Counted from the stretch's first letter, positions 26,880 through 34,946 are shown. The stretch: 64,000 nt of DNA from Catenuloplanes indicus (GCF_030813715.1 NZ_JAUSUZ010000001.1:8290501-8354500); one strand, 5' to 3'. Made by a program: numbers and translations. The notes: generated from the sequence alone by a model not told the origin.

Positions 26880-27083
26880 TTAGAGCGGACGGATGTTCGC
26901 GGCCTGCGGGCCACGCTGGCCCTGGGTGATCTCGAACTCGACTCGCTGGTTCTCGTCGAGCGAGCGGTAGCCGCTGGACTGAATCGCCGAGAAGTGCGCG
27001 AAGACGTCGTTGCCGCCGTCATCAGGGGTGATGAAGCCGTAGCCCTTGTCCGCGTTGAACCACTTGACGGTGCCGACAGCCAT
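26880..27083 (-). CDS. Cold-shock protein (CspA family)
   Basis: Single cold-shock (OB-fold) domain of 67 aa that binds single-stranded RNA/DNA as an RNA chaperone. RNP1 KGYGFITP and RNP2 DVFAHFSAI are intact, as is the N-terminal [11 protein letters not shown]. Strong ribosome binding site AAGGAG. A long 5' leader with several palindromes precedes it (described separately), as is usual for csp genes, and an intrinsic terminator follows. Confidence 0.96.
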   Translation of the reverse strand: MAVGTVKWFNADKGYGFITPDDGGNDVFAHFSAIQSSGYRSLDENQRVEFEITQGQRGPQAANIRPL

Positions 27084-27320
27084 GTACTTCTCCTTGCCAA
27101 ATCGAACCCCGCGTCGTGCGGGGTCGCTAGGTAATGAGCCCGCAACTCACGAGCCCGTTCGTTGCAATTCCGGCCCCAACGCAAGAAGCGCCCGCGGTCG
27201 TAATCCCGCAGGCGCTGCCGAACTCTCAAGAGAAGCACGCTCTCGAGAGAGATAACACTGGGAACCAAAACTGCAACGTTGCGATGCTAACACGGTTACC
27301 GCCCGGCGCCAGATGAATCC
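27084..27320 (-). promoter_or_regulatory. Cold-shock gene leader with several palindromes
   Basis: On the minus strand, a hairpin (7-bp stem at 27106-27112 and 27118-27124) lies 10-15 bases before the ribosome binding site. Two near-identical palindromes, CTCTCAAGAG (27223-27232) and CTCTCGAGAG (27240-27249), and GCAACGTTGC (27273-27282) follow upstream. TTGCAG with a TATCTC 16 bp later (about 27253-27280, minus strand) is a plausible promoter, which would give a leader of about 160 nt. Thermo- or antitermination control is inferred only. Confidence 0.45.
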
Positions 27321-27372
27321 GCGGGAAAACCCTGGGTTCACGCCGTGGTGCCCGTAACCCCGCGTTGACGTG

Positions 27373-27510
27373 CGCGCCGAGGGTACGCGAGCATGGCCGT
27401 CGAGCGGATGCGGAGGAAACCCGGTGCGAGTCCGGGACGGTCCCGCCACTGTGACCGTGCGGCGGCGCCGCACGGGAAGTCAGGTCACTCCGGCCGCTCG
27501 TACCGACCAC
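27373..27510 (+). ncRNA. Cobalamin riboswitch
   Basis: AdoCbl-type riboswitch core in the leader of the cobalamin operon. GGAAACCCGGTGCGAGTCC (about 27411-27432), the B12-box GCCACTGTGA (27445-27454) and GGGAAGTCAGG (27474-27484) are present in the right order. A GC hairpin (stem 27514-27519 with 27528-27533) follows directly before the ribosome binding site GGAAGGG, suggesting translational or combined control. Binding of adenosylcobalamin is expected to switch off the operon downstream. Ends are approximate. Confidence 0.93.
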
Positions 27511-27547
27511 CAGCGCGGGCGTGGACACCCGCGGAAGGGACACGAGC

Positions 27548-27574
27548 ATGCGGCCGCCTCTGAGCGCGGAATGA
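27548..27574 (+). CDS. Putative 8-codon leader ORF coupled to the chelatase gene
   Basis: ATG at 27548 encodes MRPPLSAE and stops at a TGA (27572-27574) that overlaps the chelatase ATG (27571) as ATGA. It has the best ribosome binding site in the region (GGAAGGGA, 7 bp upstream), while the chelatase start itself has only GCGGA. The riboswitch expression hairpin lies right next to this ribosome binding site. I infer that ribosomes enter here and the chelatase is translated by coupling. Whether the peptide has any role is unknown. Confidence 0.45.
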   Translation: MRPPLSAE

Positions 27575-29586
27575 CCACCCCGTACCCGTTCTCGGCCGTC
27601 GTCGGCCTCGACGATCTGCGCCAGGCCCTGCTGCTCACCGCGGTCTCCCCGGCGGTCGGCGGCGTGCTGGTCCGCGGCGAGAAGGGGACCGCGAAATCCA
27701 CGGTGGTCCGCGCGCTGGCCGCGCTGCTGCCGTCGATCGACGTCGTCGCCGGGTGCCGGTTCGCCTGCGACCCGGCCGTGCCGGATCCGTCCTGCCCGGA
27801 CGGGCCGCACCCGGCCGGCGGCGCGGCGGACAGCCGCCGGGCCCCGCTGGTCGAGCTGCCGGTCGGCGCGACCGAGGACCGCGTGGTCGGCACGCTGGAC
27901 ATCCACCGGGCCCTGGCCGACGGTACGAAGGCGTACGAGCCCGGCCTGCTCGCGGCGGCGCACCGGGGTGCGCTCTACGTCGACGAGGTCAACCTGCTGC
28001 CGGACCACCTGGTGGACCTGCTGCTGGACGCGGCCGCGATGGGCCGGGCGCACGTGGAGCGGGACGGTGTCTCGGTCAAGCACGCGGCCCGCTTCCTGCT
28101 GGTCGGCACCATGAACCCGGAGGAGGGCGAGCCGCGGCCGCAACTCGTCGACCGGTTCGGGCTGGTGGTGAACGTGGCGGCGCCGCGCGAGGCCGCGCTG
28201 CGGGCCGAGGTGGTGCGGCGGCGGCTGGCGTACGAGGCGGACCCGGACGGGTTCGCGGTGCGGTGGGCGGCGGACGAGGCCGCGCTCTCGGCCCGGATCG
28301 TGGCGGCGCGGGCGCTGCTGCCGTCCGTGACGCTGCCGGACGCGGAACTGGACCGGATCGCGCGGATCTGCATCGCCTACGCGGTGGACGGCATGCGCGC
28401 GGACATCGTGGTGGCGCGGGCGGCGATCGCGCTGGCCGCGTGGGCCGGCCGGACCGTGGTGACCGGCGACGACGTGCGCGACGCCGCGCGCCTCGCGCTG
28501 CCGCACCGGCGCCGCCGCGACCCGCTCGACCCGCCGGGGGCGGACGAGGAGAAGCTGGAGGAGGCGCTGAACGAGGCGGGCGCCGATCCGGAGCCGCCGG
28601 CCGGGCCCGCCGACGACTCGGACGACTCGGACGGGCCGGAGGACGGTGGCCCGGGCGGTGGCGGTGGCCCCGGCGGAGGCCCGTCCGGTGGACCCGCCGG
28701 CGGTCCGGACGGTGCCGGGTCGCCGCCGCCGTCCTCGACGTCACCGCCCTCGTCGCGCAACGGCTCGGCCGAGACCGGGACACCGCCGCCGGGGAACGGC
28801 AAGGAGCGGCAGGCGGCGCAGCCCGCGCCGGTCGGGGCCGCGTTCCGGCCCAAGGCGTTCACGGTCACCGGCCGGGGCGAGGGTGCGCACGCCGGGCGGC
28901 GCTCGCCCGCGTTCGCCCGCCGCGGCCGGGTGGTCGGCGCCCGTACCCCGGTGGGCCGTCGCGGTTTCGCCGCGCACCTGCCGGCCACGCTGCGGGCGGC
29001 CGCGGGGCGGGGCAGCCGCACCGTCGAGGCCGTTGATCTTCGTGAGGCCGTGCACGTGGGCCGGGAGGCGAACCTGGTGCTGTTCGTGGTGGACGCGTCC
29101 GGGTCGATGGCGGCCCGGCAGCGGATGCGGACCGTGAAGACCGCGGTGCTGTCGCTGCTGCGCGATGCGTACCAGCGGCGGGACCGGATCGGCATGATCA
29201 CTTTTCGGGGCGGCGAGGCGACCACCGTGCTGCCGCCCACGTCCAGCCACGAGGTCGGCGTGGCGCGGCTCGCGGAGCTGCGCACCGGCGGGCGTACGCC
29301 GCTCGCGGCCGGCCTGCGCTCGGCCGCGACCGTGATCGCCGCGGAGCGCCGCCGTGACCCACGCCGCCGCCCGCTGCTCGTGGTGGTCACGGACGGGCGT
29401 GCCACCAGCGGGCCGGACCCGCTGACCGTGACGCCCGCGCTGACCGGCACGTCGGCCGTGGTCGTCGACTGCGAGTCCGGGCCGGTCCGGCTCGGGCTGG
29501 CCCGGCGGCTCGCCGGTGCGCTCGCGGCCGACTGGATGCCGCTGGACCACCTGTCCGCCTCCGCGATCTCGATGAGGACGGCCTGA
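27571..29586 (+). CDS. ChlI/ChlD-fused cobalt/magnesium-chelatase-type subunit
   Basis: Fusion of 671 aa of an AAA+ ChlI-like ATPase (about residues 1-320) and a ChlD-like VWA domain (about 490-671), joined by a Gly/Pro/Asp-rich linker (about 325-410). Walker A is GEKGTAKST (36-44), Walker B GALYVDEVNLL, and the VWA MIDAS DASGSMAAR with later GTSAVVVDCE. In cobalamin operons this is annotated as a putative cobaltochelatase; a separate CobN-type large subunit is not in the window. It follows the cobalamin riboswitch and is followed by cobO one base after its stop. The chelated metal is inferred from context. Confidence 0.92.
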   Translation: MTTPYPFSAVVGLDDLRQALLLTAVSPAVGGVLVRGEKGTAKSTVVRALAALLPSIDVVAGCRFACDPAVPDPSCPDGPHPAGGAADSRRAPLVELPVGATEDRVVGTLDIHRALADGTKAYEPGLLAAAHRGALYVDEVNLLPDHLVDLLLDAAAMGRAHVERDGVSVKHAARFLLVGTMNPEEGEPRPQLVDRFGLVVNVAAPREAALRAEVVRRRLAYEADPDGFAVRWAADEAALSARIVAARALLPSVTLPDAELDRIARICIAYAVDGMRADIVVARAAIALAAWAGRTVVTGDDVRDAARLALPHRRRRDPLDPPGADEEKLEEALNEAGADPEPPAGPADDSDDSDGPEDGGPGGGGGPGGGPSGGPAGGPDGAGSPPPSSTSPPSSRNGSAETGTPPPGNGKERQAAQPAPVGAAFRPKAFTVTGRGEGAHAGRRSPAFARRGRVVGARTPVGRRGFAAHLPATLRAAAGRGSRTVEAVDLREAVHVGREANLVLFVVDASGSMAARQRMRTVKTAVLSLLRDAYQRRDRIGMITFRGGEATTVLPPTSSHEVGVARLAELRTGGRTPLAAGLRSAATVIAAERRRDPRRRPLLVVVTDGRATSGPDPLTVTPALTGTSAVVVDCESGPVRLGLARRLAGALAADWMPLDHLSASAISMRTA

Positions 29587-29587
29587 G

Positions 29588-30190
29588 ATGCCACAGGGCA
29601 GAGTCGATGTCGTGCCGGACGACGGGCTGACCACGCGGCAGCGCCGCCGGCAGCCGGTGCTGACCGTGCACACCGGGCCGGGCAAGGGCAAGTCCACGGC
29701 CGCGTTCGGCATGGCGCTGCGCGCCTGGTCGGCCGGGTGGCCGATCGTGGTGTTCCAGTTCGTGAAGAGTCCGAAGTGGAAGGTCGGCGAGGAGACCGCG
29801 CTGCGCGCGCTCGGCGAGGTGCCCGGCGGTGCGCCGGTGACCTGGCACAAGATGGGTGAGGGCTGGTCCTGGATCCAGCGCCCCGGCAGCGAGCGCGACC
29901 ACGCCGTGGAGGCCGCGCAGGGCTGGGCCCGGATCAAGGAGGACCTGGCCGCGGAGGCGTACCGCTTCTACGTGCTGGACGAGTTCACGTACCCGATCAA
30001 ATGGGGCTGGGTCGACGTCGACGACGTCGTGGCCACGCTCCGGGACCGGCCCGGCAGCCAGCACGTGGTGATCACCGGGCGGGACGCGCACCCGGCGCTG
30101 CTCGGGGCCGCCGACCTGGTCACCGAGATGACGAAGGTCAAGCACCCGATGGACGCGGGCCGCAAGGGACAGCAGGGGATCGAATGGTGA
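29588..30190 (+). CDS. cobO: Cob(I)yrinic acid a,c-diamide adenosyltransferase
   Basis: Transfers the adenosyl group from ATP to cobalt of corrinoids, giving the coenzyme form. The 200-aa length fits CobO/BtuR. VHTGPGKGKSTAAFGMALRA is the P-loop; VLDEFTYPIKWGWVD and VVITGRDAHPALLGAADLVTEM are family-specific. It begins one base after the chelatase stop and overlaps cobB by 7 bp, so it is co-transcribed and riboswitch-controlled. Confidence 0.96.
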   Translation: MPQGRVDVVPDDGLTTRQRRRQPVLTVHTGPGKGKSTAAFGMALRAWSAGWPIVVFQFVKSPKWKVGEETALRALGEVPGGAPVTWHKMGEGWSWIQRPGSERDHAVEAAQGWARIKEDLAAEAYRFYVLDEFTYPIKWGWVDVDDVVATLRDRPGSQHVVITGRDAHPALLGAADLVTEMTKVKHPMDAGRKGQQGIEW

Positions 30191-31611
30191 GCATCCCGCG
30201 CGTGGTCGTCGCCGCACCGGCGTCCGGCCACGGCAAGACCACGGTGGCGACCGGGCTGCTGGCCGCGTTCGCGGCCCGTGGCACCCGGGTGGCGCCGTTC
30301 AAGATCGGGCCGGACTACATCGACCCGGGCTACCACGCGCTCGCGGCCGGCCGGCCCGGCCGCAACCTGGACGCGGTGCTGGCCGGCGCGGACCGGGTCG
30401 CGCCGCTGTTCGCGCACGGCGCGGCCGGCGCGCAGCTGGCGATCGTCGAAGGCGTGATGGGGCTGTACGACGGGCGCGTCGGTGAAGGCGACTTCGGCTC
30501 GACCGCGCACGTGGCCGGCCTGCTCGGCGCGCCGGTGATCCTGGTGGTCGACGCGACCGCGCAGGGCCGCTCGGTGGCGGCGGTGGTGCACGGCTTCCGG
30601 TCGTTCTCCACCGGCGTGCACATCGGCGGGGTGATCCTGAACCGGGTCGGCTCGGACCGGCACGAGTCGCTGCTGCGCGAGGCGTGCGAGGAGGTCGGCG
30701 CACCGGTGCTGGGCGTGCTGCGCCGGCACGACGCGGTGGCGGCGCCGTCCCGGCATCTCGGGCTGATCCCGGCGGTCGAGCGGCGGGCGGAGGCGTCGGC
30801 CGCGGTGGACGCGCTCGCGTCGCTGATCGCGTCGTCGGTGGACCTGGACGAGGTGTACGCGCTGGCGTCGTCGGCCGGAGCGCTGCCGGTGCAGGCGTGG
30901 TCGCCGACGGAGGCGGTGCGGACCGCGGCCGGGCGGGCCGGCGGCGTCGGCGCGGCCGGTGCCGGGGACGGCCCGGCGGCCGCTGCCGCGGGTGCGCGGC
31001 CGGTCATCGCGGTCGCCGGGGGAGCCGCGTTCAGCTTCGGCTACGCCGAGACCACGGAACTGCTCGCCGCCGCCGGTGCCGACGTGGTCACGGTCGACCC
31101 GCTGCACGACGAGAAACTTCCCGAGGGCACGCGCGGCCTGGTCGTCGGCGGCGGCTTCCCCGAGGTGTACGCGTCGCAGCTGTCCGCGAACGCGTCGCTG
31201 CGGAACGAGGTGTCCCGGCTCGCGTTCACCGGCGCCCCGATCGTCGCCGAGTGCGCCGGGCTGCTCTGGCTGGCCCGCACGCTCGACGGCACGCCGATGT
31301 GCAACGTCCTCGACGTCGAGGCCGCGATGACGCCGTCGCTGACCCTGGGTTACCGCGACGCGGTCGCGCTCGCCGACAGCGTGATCACCCCGGCCGGCAC
31401 CCGCGTCTCCGGCCACGAGTTCCACCGCACCATGGTCAGCCCGCGCTCCGGCCTGCTGCTCGCCCCGCGCGCCGACGCGGCCTGGGCCTGGCGCGGCGCC
31501 GAGCCCGAGGGGTTCGTCACCGAGAACGTGCACGCCTCCTACCTGCACCTGCACTGGGCCGGCCAGCCGGAGATCGCCTCCCGCCTGGTCGCCGCCGCCA
31601 CCGCGGCGTGA
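30184..31611 (+). CDS. cobB: Cobyrinate a,c-diamide synthase
   Basis: ATP- and glutamine-dependent amidation of corrin carboxylates a and c. The 475-aa protein has the CbiA dethiobiotin-synthetase-like domain (APASGHGKTTVATGLL and FKIGPDYIDPGYH) and a C-terminal type-3 glutamine amidotransferase with VVGGGFPEVYA, the nucleophile Cys in VAECAGLLWL and a C-terminal His in GHEFHRT. ATG at 30184 overlaps cobO; GTG at 30187 is an alternative. Its stop overlaps the next gene as GTGA. Confidence 0.96.
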   Translation: MVSIPRVVVAAPASGHGKTTVATGLLAAFAARGTRVAPFKIGPDYIDPGYHALAAGRPGRNLDAVLAGADRVAPLFAHGAAGAQLAIVEGVMGLYDGRVGEGDFGSTAHVAGLLGAPVILVVDATAQGRSVAAVVHGFRSFSTGVHIGGVILNRVGSDRHESLLREACEEVGAPVLGVLRRHDAVAAPSRHLGLIPAVERRAEASAAVDALASLIASSVDLDEVYALASSAGALPVQAWSPTEAVRTAAGRAGGVGAAGAGDGPAAAAAGARPVIAVAGGAAFSFGYAETTELLAAAGADVVTVDPLHDEKLPEGTRGLVVGGGFPEVYASQLSANASLRNEVSRLAFTGAPIVAECAGLLWLARTLDGTPMCNVLDVEAAMTPSLTLGYRDAVALADSVITPAGTRVSGHEFHRTMVSPRSGLLLAPRADAAWAWRGAEPEGFVTENVHASYLHLHWAGQPEIASRLVAAATAA

Positions 31612-32132
31612 CGCCGGACGACGATCCGGGGACCGGTCCCGCCGATCTCCCGGCGGCCGCGTCGACGTCACGCCCGGACCATCGCCCCACAGCGGCCCCG
31701 GCGGCGCGAACCGGCCCGCCGCGCCGCTACACCGTGGGAGTCGGCGCTCGTCCGCGGCTCACCGCGGACGAGCTCGCCGGCCTGATCGACGCGGTGCTCG
31801 CGGACCACTCGATCGCACCGGAAGCGGTCCTCGCGCTCGCCACGCTGGACCGCCGCGCCGATCACCCCGCGCTGCGGACGGTCGCGGCGGCGCACGGCTG
31901 GCCGGTGCTCGGCTACCCGGCGGACGAGCTGGCAGCCGTACCCGCGGCGGCGGGCTCGGCCCGGGTCCGGGCCGCGACCGGCACGCCCAGCGTCGCCGAG
32001 GCCGCCGCGCTGCGCGCCGCCGGCGCGAACGGTGGCACGCCGTCGCTGGTCGCCGCCAAACGCACCGTACCCACCGCCTCCGTCGCGGTCGCGACCCGAG
32101 CCCCCGGGCCTGGAGAGGAACGAGAACAGTGA
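31608..32132 (+). CDS. CobE/CbiG C-terminal-like cobalamin biosynthesis protein
   Basis: Protein of 174 aa; residues from about 42 onward match the CobE / CbiG C-terminal fold: VGVGARPRLTADELAGLI, LATLDRRADHPALRTVAA, LGYPADELAAV, GTPSVAEAAAL and LVAAKRTV. The family takes part in ring contraction/deacylation steps of corrin assembly; its exact chemistry is unclear. The N-terminal 40 residues are disordered Pro/Thr/Ala-rich. The GTG start overlaps the cobB stop, and its own stop overlaps the next GTG, consistent with a tightly coupled operon. Confidence 0.85.
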   Translation: MTPDDDPGTGPADLPAAASTSRPDHRPTAAPAARTGPPRRYTVGVGARPRLTADELAGLIDAVLADHSIAPEAVLALATLDRRADHPALRTVAAAHGWPVLGYPADELAAVPAAAGSARVRAATGTPSVAEAAALRAAGANGGTPSLVAAKRTVPTASVAVATRAPGPGEEREQ

Positions 32133-32488
32133 GCCACCCCCTCCTTACCGGCTGCCTGGTCACCGTGTGCCGGGACTGCTGCTGCGGCAGCCGGCGCAAA
32201 CACCCGGGCGTCGACCACGACCGCCAGCTGAGCCGGCTGGAGAGGCAACTGGCCCCGGCCGGTCACCGCGTCCGGACCAGCCTCTGCCTGGATCTCTGCG
32301 ACCAGTCGAACGTCGTGGTCGTCCACCCGGCACCCGCCGCCCGGCGGCGCGGTGCCCGCCCGGTCCGGTTCGGTCTGGTCCTGGACGACGCGATCACGGA
32401 CGACATCGCCGGCTGGGTCCGCGCCGGCGGCCCCGGCATCGCGGAGATGCCGGCGCCGCTGGAGCTCTCCGTGATCGAGAAACCGTAG
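32129..32488 (+). CDS. Thioredoxin-fold (2Fe-2S) ferredoxin-like protein of the cobalamin operon
   Basis: Protein of 119 aa with clustered cysteines: TVCRDCCCGS near residue 13 and SLCLDLCDQSN near 53, the spacing of thioredoxin-like 2Fe-2S ferredoxins. Such small proteins recur in actinobacterial cobalamin operons, where they may supply electrons for corrinoid cobalt reduction (inference). GTG start overlaps the preceding stop. It is the last gene of the operon and abuts the convergent lipoprotein gene with 2 bp between stops. Confidence 0.8.
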   Translation: MSHPLLTGCLVTVCRDCCCGSRRKHPGVDHDRQLSRLERQLAPAGHRVRTSLCLDLCDQSNVVVVHPAPAARRRGARPVRFGLVLDDAITDDIAGWVRAGGPGIAEMPAPLELSVIEKP

Positions 32489-32490
32489 CG

Positions 32491-33321
32491 CTACCGCTGC
32501 TGGAGCGCGCGGAACGCGGCCAGGGCCGCGGCCAGGTCGGCCGCCGACCCCAGTTCACCGCCGGCCGGCGCACCGGCCGGCCGGGCCGCGTCGTACTGGT
32601 CGAAGCTGAACGAGACCCCGCCGGCCGGACGGTCCCCGGCCGCCGGGTACTCGAACCCGAACTGCCGCAGCCGTCCCTGGTGGTCGGTGGTGGCGCGGAA
32701 CGGCAGCGACCGCGCCCGGTCGCCGAGCGCCGTGACGTGGTCCTGCGCCAGGCCGAAGCCCAGCGTGCCCGGACCGGCCGCGGTCACGTCGACCGTCCCC
32801 TCGAACGAGGCCGTGCCCTTCCGGGTCACCGTGACCACGGCGCCGACCAGGCTCTCCACCCCGGTCAGGCGCTTCTCCGGCCCGATCAGGCGCAGCGCGC
32901 CGAACTCGGTGCCGTTCGAGATGCCGGCGGCCGGCAGCCACATGCGGCCGGTCAGACCGCCCGGCAGGTCGCCCGGCACGTCCGGGAACTGGGAGAAGTC
33001 GATCCGCAACCACTTCTCGTCGCCGACCCCGCGGTATCGCACGTCGCTCATGCCGCCGTCGCGGAACCGGGCGCGCTGCTCCAGCTCCAGCGAGCCGGTC
33101 GGCGCGTGCACGACGCCGGAGATGTCGCCGTCGTACGGCGATGCGAGCTTGAACTCGTAGTCGAGCTGGTCGAGCGCTGTGACCGAGGCGGCCAGCGCCG
33201 CCGCCGGATCCGGCAGCGCGGCGGCGCTCGATGCGGCCGGCTGCGGTGCGCCCGCCGCCCCGGAACAGCCGCTCAACGCGATGATGATCGCCGCGAGTGC
33301 GGCTATGTGTCCCCGTGACAA
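32491..33321 (-). CDS. Lipoprotein, LppX/LprG-like, paralogue of the next gene
   Basis: Predicted lipoprotein of 276 aa: a hydrophobic signal (IAALAAIIIALSGC) ending in a lipobox Leu-Ser-Gly-Cys. The mature part is a beta-rich domain of the kind seen in LppX/LprAFG proteins (YEFKLASPYDGDISGVVHAPTGSLELEQRARF, GTVDVTAAGPGTLGFG). Similar order and motifs to the 33512-34309 protein show the two arose by duplication. Probable cell-surface anchoring; ligand unknown. Confidence 0.75.
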   Translation of the reverse strand: MSRGHIAALAAIIIALSGCSGAAGAPQPAASSAAALPDPAAALAASVTALDQLDYEFKLASPYDGDISGVVHAPTGSLELEQRARFRDGGMSDVRYRGVGDEKWLRIDFSQFPDVPGDLPGGLTGRMWLPAAGISNGTEFGALRLIGPEKRLTGVESLVGAVVTVTRKGTASFEGTVDVTAAGPGTLGFGLAQDHVTALGDRARSLPFRATTDHQGRLRQFGFEYPAAGDRPAGGVSFSFDQYDAARPAGAPAGGELGSAADLAAALAAFRALQQR

Positions 33322-33378
33322 GTCGTCTCCAGTACGTGGATCCTGTCGAAACGTCCGGAGCCTACCGATCGGGTACGA

Positions 33379-33508
33379 CTACCGTCGCTCGGCCAGTGCC
33401 CGCAGCACCTCGGCCCGTCGCCGCGCCTCCGGATCGTCCCCGTCGGACCGAGCCGCCAGCATCCGCGCCCGGTCCGCCGGCTCCGCCGGGAGCGGGGCGC
33501 GGATGGGT
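33379..33508 (-). other. Small coding-like segment between the two lipoprotein genes
   Basis: On the minus strand a frame reads PAEPADRARMLAARSDG...RRRAEVLRALAERR and then stops at TAG (33379-33381). Third positions are strongly GC, as in real genes here. The only in-frame ATG (33462) leaves 27 codons. It looks like the C-terminal tail of a lost gene, or a very small protein. Low certainty. Confidence 0.3.
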
Positions 33509-33511
33509 CGA

Positions 33512-34309
33512 TCATTGCCGCTGGATGGCCTTCATCGCCTCGTCGTAGTTCGCGACCTTCGCCGGGTCCGGCTTCGCCGGGGGCTGGGACGCGCCGTAGC
33601 CGCTGAGCGTCAGCTCGACGTGGTTGGCCGGGACCGACCCGGCGGCCGGGACGTCGTAGACGAACGTCAGCAGCCGGCCCTCGCCGTCCAGCGTGGCCGT
33701 GAACGGTACGGCCGAGGCCGCGTCGCCGAGCTGGGCGAGCAGTTCCGCGGTCGGGCCGACGCGGAGCACGCCCGGTCCGACCTGGGTCAGGTCGAGCGTG
33801 CCCGCGTACGTGCGGTCGCCGGTCGCGCGGGCGTCGGTGACCGCGCGGACGGCCGCGGTCGCTCCCACCACGTCGTCGCCCGGCTTCGGGAACGGGATGC
33901 CGCCGAGTTCGGTCACGGCCGGGTCGGTGAGCGGCACCCATTTCGCGCCGGTCATCACGTCCGGCAGCGCGGACGTCATGTTCTCCACCTTGCTGAAGTC
34001 GAGCAGCACGAACCGCTCGCCGGACACGGTCACGAAGTCGGAGGTGAACTGCTGCCCCGCGACCCGGGAGTCCAGCGTGACCCGCATCGACTGCGCGTCG
34101 GCCAGCATCGAGCCGTCGACCACCTGGTACGTGGTGGTGTGCCGGAACGTGTAGTTGCCGTCCAGCAGCGCGACCACGGAATCGTCGAGCGCGTCGAACG
34201 GGTCCTCGGGCGCCGCTTCCTCGCCGCCGCAGGCGCCGAGGGCGAGCGCGATCAGCACCACCGAAACTGCCCGTAGCTGCTTCTTCACCGCTCGTCCGCT
34301 CCTGTTCAT
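33512..34309 (-). CDS. Lipoprotein, LppX/LprG-like
   Basis: Predicted lipoprotein of 265 aa with positively charged N-terminus, hydrophobic core (AVSVVLIALALGAC) and lipobox Leu-Gly-Ala-Cys. The mature domain has the pattern of LppX-like proteins (YTFRHTTTYQVVDGSM, GTLDLTQVGPGVLRVGPT, PFTATLDGEGRLLTFVYDVP). The C-terminal third aligns by eye with the paralogue at 32491-33321. Probably a cell-envelope protein; no function can be assigned. Confidence 0.75.
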   Translation of the reverse strand: MNRSGRAVKKQLRAVSVVLIALALGACGGEEAAPEDPFDALDDSVVALLDGNYTFRHTTTYQVVDGSMLADAQSMRVTLDSRVAGQQFTSDFVTVSGERFVLLDFSKVENMTSALPDVMTGAKWVPLTDPAVTELGGIPFPKPGDDVVGATAAVRAVTDARATGDRTYAGTLDLTQVGPGVLRVGPTAELLAQLGDAASAVPFTATLDGEGRLLTFVYDVPAAGSVPANHVELTLSGYGASQPPAKPDPAKVANYDEAMKAIQRQ

Positions 34310-34345
34310 CGCCCGCGACCGCCGCGAGCCTACCGTCTCCCTTCC

Positions 34346-34882
34346 TTACGCACGGGCGGCCAGTTCCGGATCGACGGTGGCGCCGGTCAACCTGTTCGCG
34401 AACGTCGACAGCGTGTAGGTGGCGATCCCGAGCACCACCTCCAGCGCCGCCTGCGCGCTCCACCCGGCCGCCGCGAAAGCCGCACGGCCATCCGCCGGTA
34501 CGTCGCCGGAGTGCGCCATCACGGCCAGCGCGAACGCCCGTACCGCGGCAAGGTCCGGCTCGTCGATCGGGGTCTCGGCGCGCAGCGCGGCGATCAGGCC
34601 GGCGTCCGCGCCGAGCTGGTGCAGCCGCTCGGTGTGCAGCGCGACGCAGACGTGGCAGCCGTTGCGGACCGCGACCGTCATGATCACGGTCTCCCGGGCG
34701 AGCGGTGGCAGCGACGTGGACCCGAAGAGCGCGTTCAGCCGCTGGAAGCCCTCCAGGACCTGCGGTGACGTGGCCATCCGGGCGGCCGCGTCCGGCAGGT
34801 AGCCGAAGTGTGCCTCGATGGCGTGCAGGCCTCTCCGGGCCGTGCCGGGCGCGGAGGCGGTGGTGTGTGCGGGGAAGTGCAC
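34346..34882 (-). CDS. AhpD/carboxymuconolactone decarboxylase-family protein
   Basis: Alkylhydroperoxidase-like protein of 178 aa. NGCHVCVALHTERL has the AhpD CxxC-x3-H redox active site. The fold starts after HFPAHTTASAPG; GTG at 34882 is chosen because TAGGAG is just upstream and because longer frames run through the divergent MarR gene. It is divergent from a MarR regulator with 22 bp between starts, and the intervening palindrome likely controls both. Predicted peroxide/oxidant defence. Confidence 0.87.
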   Translation of the reverse strand: MHFPAHTTASAPGTARRGLHAIEAHFGYLPDAAARMATSPQVLEGFQRLNALFGSTSLPPLARETVIMTVAVRNGCHVCVALHTERLHQLGADAGLIAALRAETPIDEPDLAAVRAFALAVMAHSGDVPADGRAAFAAAGWSAQAALEVVLGIATYTLSTFANRLTGATVDPELAARA

Positions 34883-34898
34883 GGCATCTCCTAGACTC

Positions 34899-34946
34899 GT
34901 CAACGTGGTTGACGAAAACGTAAACCGGGTTGACGAGTCTGTCAAC
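34899..34946. promoter_or_regulatory. Paired GTCAAC/GTTGAC operator sites for the MarR regulator
   Basis: GTCAAC-GTG-GTTGAC (34899-34913) is a perfect inverted repeat with 3-bp spacer placed in the 22-bp divergent gap, overlapping the MarR start. A second site, GTTGAC-6-GTCAAC (34929-34946), lies just inside the gene with the arms in opposite order. The two positions suggest autorepression and repression of the AhpD gene; not proven. Confidence 0.5.

Noticed and set aside
27370-27570. Start of the chelatase at the far upstream end of the open frame
   Set aside because: That part covers the riboswitch; the conserved protein begins at MTTPYPFSAVVG (27571).
29968-31671. 567-codon frame antisense to cobO and cobB
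   Set aside because: Antisense to two certain genes and Arg/Gly/Val-rich, so a shadow frame.
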